From: Chthoniobacter flavus Ellin428
GTDB lineage: Bacteria; Verrucomicrobiota; Verrucomicrobiia; Chthoniobacterales; Chthoniobacteraceae
DNA: 64,000 nucleotides
Direction: 5' to 3'
Assembly: GCF_000173075.1 (NCBI RefSeq)
Contig: NZ_ABVL01000011.1
Span: forward strand, 124,001 to 188,000
Part shown: piece by piece, positions 59,701 through 64,000 of the stretch
How positions within the stretch are numbered: the first letter of the stretch is position 1
Layout of the letters: each line of letters begins with the position of its first letter
Made by a program: the position numbers and the translations under genes
Notes under the pieces: model-generated
Databases searched by the model: none
What the model saw: the letters and a program-made list of their open reading frames with translations, nothing else
What the model was told of the DNA's origin: nothing

Positions 59701-62700
59701 GTGCCCACGATCAGCGCCGGCACCCTGGCTCTGCCCGCCGGCCTCAATACGATTAGCGTACAGGGTCCTACCGTGGGCGGGGTCCTTTACACAAAAATCA
59801 GTCCTTCGCTAAACATTACGTCGGTCATCACCGGCCCGGGCACGAGCATAAACAAGACCGGGACCGGCGTCCTGCAGCTCAGCGGCCAGAACACTTTCGT
59901 CGGCCTGACGGTGAGCGACGGCGGCATTTTGATCAGCGGTAACAGCACGCCTGTCCAAGGCGGAGGCGGACTTGTCAGCGGCCCTCTGGGCGCTGGTTCG
60001 GTTTCCATGGCCGCGGGGACGACGCTACTGGTGGATGGGAGCCGCACGATTGGCAATGATGTCAACTTCGCCGGCACGCCGACGTTTGACAGCACGGCGA
60101 ACACCGCCTGGACGCTGACGCTCAATGGCGCCCTCAGCGGCGCGTGGCTGACACCGACCCCCACCGTCCAGATCAACAACCCATTCCTCACCGTCGCGCT
60201 TCTTGGCAAAATCCCGAACATCGGGACGATTACCTCATTCAATAAGACGGGCTTGGGAACATTGGTCTTCAATTCGACCGGGTACACCGGCGACTTCAAT
60301 GCCACCGCTCTCGGCAATCCGAACCAGATTCAACTTCTGAACGACGGGGACGGGACCGGTTCTGTGGAGACCATCAGCCTCGGGAATGCCATCTTCGATC
60401 CGGGCATCGTCGGCACCGTCGTCGTCGGCCGCGCGGGCGGCACGGCGCCGTACACGCAGGCGCAGAACAAAATCATCGCACCGGCGAGCGTCTCGAATAT
60501 CGAAACGGGCCTGACGGTGACGAACAATAACGGCTACGGGCTGCAGGTTTCGCAAGACGGTGTGCTCGCCAACCCGACTTTTACCGTTGCGAACGCAACC
60601 AACTCGAATGTGACGCAGGGTCTCTACCTCACCGGGAATCTCACCGGCACTGGCTTCACCAAGAGCGGCAACGGCACTTTGGTCCTGGGCAATCCCGTCC
60701 CGTCCCACAACACCTTCACCGGGAATATCCAGGTCAACCAGGGCGTGCTCTCCGTCGCTAGCGATCTCGAATTGGGCAATGCGGCCAACGAGGTGGTGCT
60801 GAGTCCGAGTACCGGCGCGGCGACCCTCCGCGCCACGGATGACATCACCACCAGCCGGGTCATCTCGCTGGCGAACACGGCCAACGTCCGCTCCATCGAA
60901 GTGGTCGGCGGCAAGACGCTGCAATTGAATACGGCGTTTGATCTCAATGGCTCGGGTGGGATATCCGCCTCGCTGGCCAAGAACGACCAGGGCGTGCTCG
61001 TCCTCAACGCGGCCAATCCCACGTGGGCCGGCCAGCTCTCCATCCTCGGCGGCGCGGTCCGTGTTTCGGCCAATGGCGCCCTCGGTACGGGGGCAACCCA
61101 GGTGCTGTTGACTGGCGTGTTCGACGCTGCCCTGCAGCTCTCCGGCGGGGTCACCGTGGCGAACCCGATCAATCTCAACAACAGCGCGACCAACCTGACC
61201 ACCGGCGGCGTCAATTCCCAGGGCCAGCTGCAAAATTTCTCCGGCACGAACACCTACTCCGGCGCTATCACCTTGAGCGCCGACGCGAGCATCGGTTCCA
61301 GCTCCGGCACGTTGAACATCACCGGTGGCATCAGCATGGCCACCACCACGGCCCGCGCGCTGTTTTTCCTCGGCGATGGCAATATCACGATCAGCGGGAC
61401 GTCGCTGACGGGCGGTGTGGGCGCCTCGTGGCATCGCATCGAGAAAATTGGCAATGGCACGCTGACCATCACCAATGCGAACTCGGTGACATTGACGGGG
61501 GACCTATTCAAGATCCGTGCGGGCACAGTCGTGCTTTCCGGCGCGGGCACCTTCACGGGGTCGACGCTCGGTAACATCGTGGAGCAGGGCGCCACGCTGG
61601 ACGTGGACAACAGCGGCACCGCGATCACCAACCGCCTCGGCGATCGTATTCTCACCATGGCCGGCGGTTCGTTCAACTACACGCTCAATACGACGTCCGC
61701 CAACTCGGAAGCGTTTGGCACGACCACCTTCAATTCGGGTGGCAGCACTTTCAATGTCGTCCAGAATGGCACCCAGAATAGCACCATTACTTTCTCCACC
61801 CTGGCTTTCGGGGCGGGTGGCACGGTGAATTTCACCGGGGCGATTGGCACGAGCACGAACAAGATCATCGCCTCGACAGCGCCAGCCTTGACCCCGGCCG
61901 GCACAGGCATTCTGCCGCGGGCGACGGTGAATGGAAACGAGTTCGCCACTTATAACGCGACCACGGGCCTTACCGCCTTCTCGGGTTACGCGGCGGCGAC
62001 GAACATCCTCAGCGCGGGCTCGACCCAGACTTTCAAGGCGACCAGCACCACGGCGAATTCACTGACCGGCAATCAGACGCTCAACGCGCTGACTCTCACC
62101 AGCGGCACCGGCAGTGTGAATGTGGGCGGCTTGTCGGGATTGACTCCGACGACGCTGACCCTGACCAGCGGCGCCGTCCTGGCCAACGGCACCGGATCGG
62201 GCTCCACTCTCTCGGTTCCTGTCGTGGCCGTGGGTGGTGTGGAGGCGATCCTCCATGTCGCTGCCGGGCAAACCCTGAATGTCTCCAGCGCCTTCACCGG
62301 CACCGCGGGCATGACGAAGGCCTTGCCGGGCGTGCTCAATCTGAACAGCCAGCAGTTCGTCAGCGGTAATACGACGGTCAATGCCGGCACGCTCAATCTT
62401 CTCGGGGGCACCAATACCCTCCTCCCGGGGGCGGGACTCGTCGTGAATTCCGGCGGGACTGTGGATCTCAATGGCAATGCGCAATACATCGGCACCCTGG
62501 CCAGTCAGGATGCGGCGGTCGGCGCCGGTGTGGGCGGTGGCATCATCACCTCGTCCGTGCCCGGAGCGACCCTCGCCACGAATACGAACAGCAGCTTTGG
62601 AGGACAGATCACCGGCAGCATCTACTTGGCGAAGGCGGGCGGCACACTCAACCTGCTGAACGTCAATACCTACACCGGTGGCACGCTCGTCACCGGGGGC

Positions 62701-64000
62701 ACGCTTAACCTCTCGGACAGCGGCACGATCAGCAATACGGCATCGATCGATCTGAACTACGGGTCTCTGACGCTCGACGACTCGAGACTCTACGCTAACG
62801 CCGACCGGGTGAATGACGCGGCTCCGATCACCATGCGCGGTGGCAACATCACCTTCCAGGGCCGGGCCCAAACGGCGTCTTCGGAAACGATGGGCAATGT
62901 GACGCTCGTGGAGGGTAACAACAGCATTTTCAACACGGCGGGGGGCACAGGTGTCAACACGGCGACCTTGAATTTCGGCGCGCTGATCCGTCCCGCGGGT
63001 TCCGCGGCGACGCTGCGGTTCAATAACCTGGGCGCGCATGGCCTGATCAACGGGGTGCAAACCACCTTTACCCAGATCAATGGTGTCTCCACCGCGACCC
63101 TCGGTGGCGGCCTGACCAATAACATCATCGGGCCGTGGGCGATCGTGGATCGAGAATACGCCTCCTATGTGCCCGGCCTCGGCATCGGCGGTCTGAATGC
63201 CGTCGGTTTCCCGACCGGCGACGCGGTGAATTTCACCGGTGCGCTGGCTTCCAGCTATAACGTGCGTTTTGGGACCACCGGCACCACGGTCCTGGGCGGC
63301 GATGTCACCATTAACACGCTGACTTTCACGAGTCCCACCGCGGCGACCACGCTCGATCTCGGCGGCCACACGCTGAACTTGCAGGGCGGCGGTCTGCTCA
63401 TCGGTGAAAACACCGATAACGTGAACGTTGGCATTACCGATGGCTTCATCACCGCGGGTTCCGGCGGTGCGACCGATCTCTACCTCACCCACGCCAACTA
63501 CAGCGGCACGAATCGGACGGCTTCGATCGATGCGGTCATCGAGGACAACGGCGGTCCGTTGCGACTCATCAAGTCCTCCGGTGATACCGGCGTGAGCGTG
63601 CTGACGTTGAATGGCGTCAACACCTACACCGGCGGCACGGTGCTCAACCAGGGCACACTCGTCATCGGCGCGACCGGCGCGCTGGGCACCGGCGGCATCA
63701 CCATCGGCCAGGCCACGCTCAGTCAGACGGCTGGCGGCGTGATCCCATCGCAGGCGTTGACGATGAATGGCAGCTCCACGGTGACGCTTGCCAACCAGGC
63801 AAACACCCTCACGAGCCTCACGTTCAACAACAACGGTGGTTCGGCGCCGACCCTGAACGCGACCGGCACGTTGACCTTGACCGGTAGCATCACCTCGAAT
63901 CCCAGCAACGTTGGCACCCAGTCGACCATCACCACCGGCACGGTCGATCTGAATGGCAACAACAGCTTCGCCATCACGGTCAATCCGACGCTGGTCAATG
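50776..64000 (+). CDS. Giant autotransporter-associated beta-strand repeat protein, C-terminus beyond window
   Basis: The frame is open from ATG 50776 to the edge: 4408 residues and no stop. The N-terminus has a long basic leader and hydrophobic stretch ending ASATAKAAS, an extended signal peptide. The body is a run of autotransporter-associated beta-strand (PATR) repeats, for example LTKTGDGTLVLTNNANSFSG, LVKSGAGVLNLSANNLYTGG and IGAGPLILGDANTYSGKTVI. It is rich in Gly, Thr, Asn and Ser and poor in charged residues, so a surface-exposed beta-helix is expected. Larger modules recur inside it (see findings). In this phylum such proteins often end in a PEP-CTERM or autotransporter domain; that part is not in the window. 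Long frames on the opposite strand are compositional shadows. Confidence 0.9.
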   Translation, partial: MSQKLRTSTRRRISPQFIRRLSSWLVLSTGLTLAASATAKAASYYWDSDGNAAGNAITGAGLGDTTNPFVWDTTTPLLNWWDGAGASDVAWTNSFANTAVFTGTPGTVTLNNPIAAGALTFNVSGYTIAGNTLTLGGDSVIDVANLGDRETISSVIAGTDGLTKTGDGTLVLTNNANSFSGDVVINGGSVVITGPSQLGTGTTTISIGGIANTGNPGFSGGQLVLQGAGAGMILSRDISVSGRGPGAANNSGGLISIGNNTISGHITVGGPASQGNIVATHGITTITGNVQLGNSTTQTFFGNGNFIISGQVTGFEVANDRFAKSGTVVSTTLWLQNTANNFAESVRIDSGTVRVSTNSALGNNTSTQAVDLNNGILEVRTDTPGVGDADFSARKVFNRDNTNTGIFVSRDINGSAINQTVTFGETRATGTNTNFRITGRDGFNVTLTGLNSSATGIMGQGGSNSALIENNSSGLLTLATSSLWNQGDGTARTLTIQGNGDTLLTGNITRTGGGAHIVTKAGSGTFTIQGTASTFIGSFNANGGTTTINSFGAINNGASGALQLNGGALNYIGTDGTGAGETTAKSINLTGTTGSGIILANQTGTSPSALIIANGVAATGAGVKSLFLGGSSTLANEIQGVIQDNTGTNKTSLVKIGSGTWLYDPAASSYVTTAATGVTTTGGGAAQSNSFTVSSTTGLVVGETVTGSNVPGASIITAINGSTVTINNAIGTTAVASGTALTFGTINNFTGSVTVSGGTLQVKATAGSGNGSDVINNTSALIFNVDTLNTNQVAGGTFEYQGFSGVASTESLGALTLTAGAGTIKVTPGAGGTAALIFSSTGAVVPGTGANILSTGTVNVTGASGFLNGHTYFNGGDFAYADAGGTLRAPVYGTDSGFSAVDTIATNTHVALSTSQALPSSMTLKSLKLTGAGTALSLSAGQTLTLNSGVGVSSGILVSGGNAVSITGGTGLTAGSVTAGGGATTSGSATVTVTSTAALLAGMAISGTNIPANTVVMSVLDGTHLVLNQSATATTSSITFTLGNDLVFRTDSASDVLTLSTPITSSTTFGITKNGAGTLVLGGSNAQGGTTTVNEGILRLSGSGTVGTTNVNLTIRQDGTFDLNGVNVGTAASGTSSVNALNGSGVITNSAASGTATLRFGNNNAGGVFTGSIQDGATAQVALVKAGTGTVALTGANTFTGPVTILGGNLDIPNIADIGVASGIGTGDATNNATNAASLILNGGALRYVGTNSGGAVTATQTPSVSINRLFTLAGNGTISSFGSYGNVTASRGANNAALIFNNTADVAFSGAGTRSLTLDGDSSGDNEIRIHLTDNPNAGEALSLNKTSTGLWILNPLTPNTYSGVTTISGGALQATEGAGLPVGSNLLLSGGVFQTAGTFNRGLGTGAGQFRFVANGNGGFSSSTSKLTVDFSGLGTPVWGSTTNFLGAGSLILNNQSSLADVEVKGDFGLVPGAAATPTISTASGNATITITSGNTNGLTVGQAITGTNIPAGSYINAINGLNSITISQNASASGTGIAATIVAGGYRQIQVDDNSSTGLDFATVSGVISGTGGLSKIGAGPLILGDANTYSGKTVIRQESVFVTSIGAAGATSSSFGTNVAGGIVELGNPGSTTTVNLLYVGPGETTTREIDLTGTTGTRRIDSSGSGPLILTNLQNTTANSVNTTGGAKTLELHGTNTDYNMITSVLMDNAGALTVTKADGGIWILNPTSANTFTGNINANGGLLGLTANGIGAAGNVTISNGGIFAYGGDLTTSTNFVLANNSTAVFAGSNNITLNGTLTKAGGANDQTFSNNLENGAVLTINGNFIDAETGASTTRVVNIRGYGSTVFNGIVQNNSTSGTTNKLKLDIRLSDDGSVTLAGDNKGAALGFTGGILLGQGTLIVGHTGGLGPVANVIQLEGGAFTSTVDLTGTNAVQNKVSLQGDQVTINGSQSIEFAGIVDENGNRFLRNELTSGATLTLSGTINLSSDTNARTLTLRGASDIVVSGVVANGAATSGGLAYSGLSTLALTNANTATGALTVNRNEIVLSGNGTWSGSVTLNPIGTVTLDNSGTNLERLSDTGTVFGQGGTLNIIGAAGGSAETAGALTLNSVQTYITTSGGNVALTFASVSFANPGSSLNLSGISNLGVDNQVKFTTAPSGAAFVFNGVIPRIFLGGTDFAKYDATNGVVALVPGDYNLGNNLNTAAATDTLDLTASSSITSNRTINALKLDGNGLSVGGSTGARLTITSGGLINTGGDNSLDAQSAIFTNTPIFQIQAGTTLTVNSALLGSTNFIKSLPGTLVFNAPSFVTGTYNLLNGTTQLAAGGLNTFFPNQLLNINNGAVLDLNGGTQYVAQLSDPGILPAAGGSITTSTGTGTIVTNMAASTTFATTIDGSVNLARVGGNTLTLESVNTYTGATTMMGGTLQLQDDATILNTSSIDLNAATLLLNNNSSLQRAVYDRVGDATPITLRDGTIQFNGKVSDPSTETMGAVTSAQGANTISVNTGGTGTAGAFTSADVTFASLTRLAGTTVNFTGSNLGSEGNNARIYFTTPLTTYAGGVLGGWAIANSTDYAAYNTTDGVGVVGNGGFAGYDNTFGSGKITNLGTLELAPLTTTVSTNTTSALLKLSGNFTNNIAFATGSEVLNLELGGILRSNNVFDTSIGTAARRGVITAGGNEISGTRDLVIYNNATGNPTFGGGATTSGTSVITMSSTQGLQPGMTITNGGLPAGTTIVSVDSLTQATVSQNATATATSQTFTGGAFVLGATALGSPSVTMNSTTGIAPGMTITGTGIPAGTYVISVDSATGLTLSQNATANGSALTFTLGVSNMIINSVIEDNGFGNQVRLVKSGAGVLNLSANNLYTGGTVIDQGTVNLIGSGVVIPAGGLLIGGATLVENTNGGQIDPSNVVTIRRSSTLTLAGNNTLDSLIFDNNGGTGNPTVNIGGGNTLTLTNSAPLTVTNADALTVPTISAGTLALPAGLNTISVQGPTVGGVLYTKISPSLNITSVITGPGTSINKTGTGVLQLSGQNTFVGLTVSDGGILISGNSTPVQGGGGLVSGPLGAGSVSMAAGTTLLVDGSRTIGNDVNFAGTPTFDSTANTAWTLTLNGALSGAWLTPTPTVQINNPFLTVALLGKIPNIGTITSFNKTGLGTLVFNSTGYTGDFNATALGNPNQIQLLNDGDGTGSVETISLGNAIFDPGIVGTVVVGRAGGTAPYTQAQNKIIAPASVSNIETGLTVTNNNGYGLQVSQDGVLANPTFTVANATNSNVTQGLYLTGNLTGTGFTKSGNGTLVLGNPVPSHNTFTGNIQVNQGVLSVASDLELGNAANEVVLSPSTGAATLRATDDITTSRVISLANTANVRSIEVVGGKTLQLNTAFDLNGSGGISASLAKNDQGVLVLNAANPTWAGQLSILGGAVRVSANGALGTGATQVLLTGVFDAALQLSGGVTVANPINLNNSATNLTTGGVNSQGQLQNFSGTNTYSGAITLSADASIGSSSGTLNITGGISMATTTARALFFLGDGNITISGTSLTGGVGASWHRIEKIGNGTLTITNANSVTLTGDLFKIRAGTVVLSGAGTFTGSTLGNIVEQGATLDVDNSGTAITNRLGDRILTMAGGSFNYTLNTTSANSEAFGTTTFNSGGSTFNVVQNGTQNSTITFSTLAFGAGGTVNFTGAIGTSTNKIIASTAPALTPAGTGILPRATVNGNEFATYNATTGLTAFSGYAAATNILSAGSTQTFKATSTTANSLTGNQTLNALTLTSGTGSVNVGGLSGLTPTTLTLTSGAVLANGTGSGSTLSVPVVAVGGVEAILHVAAGQTLNVSSAFTGTAGMTKALPGVLNLNSQQFVSGNTTVNAGTLNLLGGTNTLLPGAGLVVNSGGTVDLNGNAQYIGTLASQDAAVGAGVGGGIITSSVPGATLATNTNSSFGGQITGSIYLAKAGGTLNLLNVNTYTGGTLVTGGTLNLSDSGTISNTASIDLNYGSLTLDDSRLYANADRVNDAAPITMRGGNITFQGRAQTASSETMGNVTLVEGNNSIFNTAGGTGVNTATLNFGALIRPAGSAATLRFNNLGAHGLINGVQTTFTQINGVSTATLGGGLTNNIIGPWAIVDREYASYVPGLGIGGLNAVGFPTGDAVNFTGALASSYNVRFGTTGTTVLGGDVTINTLTFTSPTAATTLDLGGHTLNLQGGGLLIGENTDNVNVGITDGFITAGSGGATDLYLTHANYSGTNRTASIDAVIEDNGGPLRLIKSSGDTGVSVLTLNGVNTYTGGTVLNQGTLVIGATGALGTGGITIGQATLSQTAGGVIPSQALTMNGSSTVTLANQANTLTSLTFNNNGGSAPTLNATGTLTLTGSITSNPSNVGTQSTITTGTVDLNGNNSFAITVNPTLVN

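Noticed and set aside
51000-63998. Many long minus-strand frames opposite the giant surface protein
   Set aside because: They mirror the Gly/Thr/Asn-rich repeats in GC-rich DNA, have no ribosome-binding sites or domains, and the plus-strand frame is continuous with clear homology.

Overview
The window looks like chromosomal DNA of a GC-rich Verrucomicrobiota bacterium (a soil or freshwater Chthoniobacter/Terrimicrobium-like lineage is my guess). The pointers are a very long autotransporter-associated beta-strand repeat protein, a DUF1501/DUF1549-type cytochrome pair, prepilin triplets, many sensor kinases, and interspersed hairpin repeats. All calls come from reading the sequence by eye; no searches were run.

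Left part (1-19.7 kb, mostly minus strand). It holds an 869+ residue TPR protein running off the left edge, YjbQ, a PilV/PilW/PilX-like prepilin triplet followed by a leucine-rich repeat protein, and a compact five-gene phosphorelay operon. The phosphorelay includes a kinase with an ETR1-like ethylene-binding membrane domain. A second prepilin triplet, a thioesterase, a frameshifted serine hydrolase and a permuted-papain (YiiX-type) protein follow.

Middle part (19.7-41.7 kb): an RNA-repair island, the most interesting part. It carries 32 recognisable plus-strand tRNA genes (23 at 21.54-23.71 kb, 7 at 25.61-26.35 kb, an Asn-like gene at 28.28 kb and a Lys gene at 30.25 kb), covering every amino acid except Trp. 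It also carries tRNA-like oddities: a CCA-ended minihelix, four units sharing a 24-nt head just before the Ro60 gene, and a tRNA-like element with an extended acceptor helix just before the Band-7 gene. Proteins on the same strand are a GIY-YIG nuclease, a zinc-ribbon/Lon-like protease, a TROVE (Ro60) protein interrupted by indels, a Band-7/SPFH protein, an AAA ATPase, an RlaP-type nucleotidyltransferase, an unknown 269-residue protein, the RNA ligase RtcB and an HNH nuclease. A membrane protein, a DUF1501/DUF1549 pair and a lipoprotein lie on the opposite strand among them. TROVE, SPFH, RlaP and RtcB together match RNA-repair gene neighbourhoods already described by comparative genomics. The structure of the tRNAs here is what appears new: 28 of 32 have G55 instead of U55 together with A18-G19 instead of G18-G19, all four Leu tRNAs lack the long variable arm, five tRNAs have C33, and the Cys tRNA carries a 63-nt insertion in its T loop. 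My working model is a bank of structurally divergent replacement tRNAs plus a ligase, nucleotidyltransferase and scaffold that mend or process RNA after damage.

Right part (41.7-64 kb): a YHYH protein next to a fusion of an MbnP-like copper protein with a diheme MbnH/MauG-like peroxidase, a 1577-residue membrane protein with an embedded secretin-like domain, and the first 4408 residues of a giant beta-strand repeat surface protein running off the right edge.

Three genes (serine hydrolase, DUF1549 protein, Ro60) are broken by single-base indels, so either assembly error or decay must be kept in mind.
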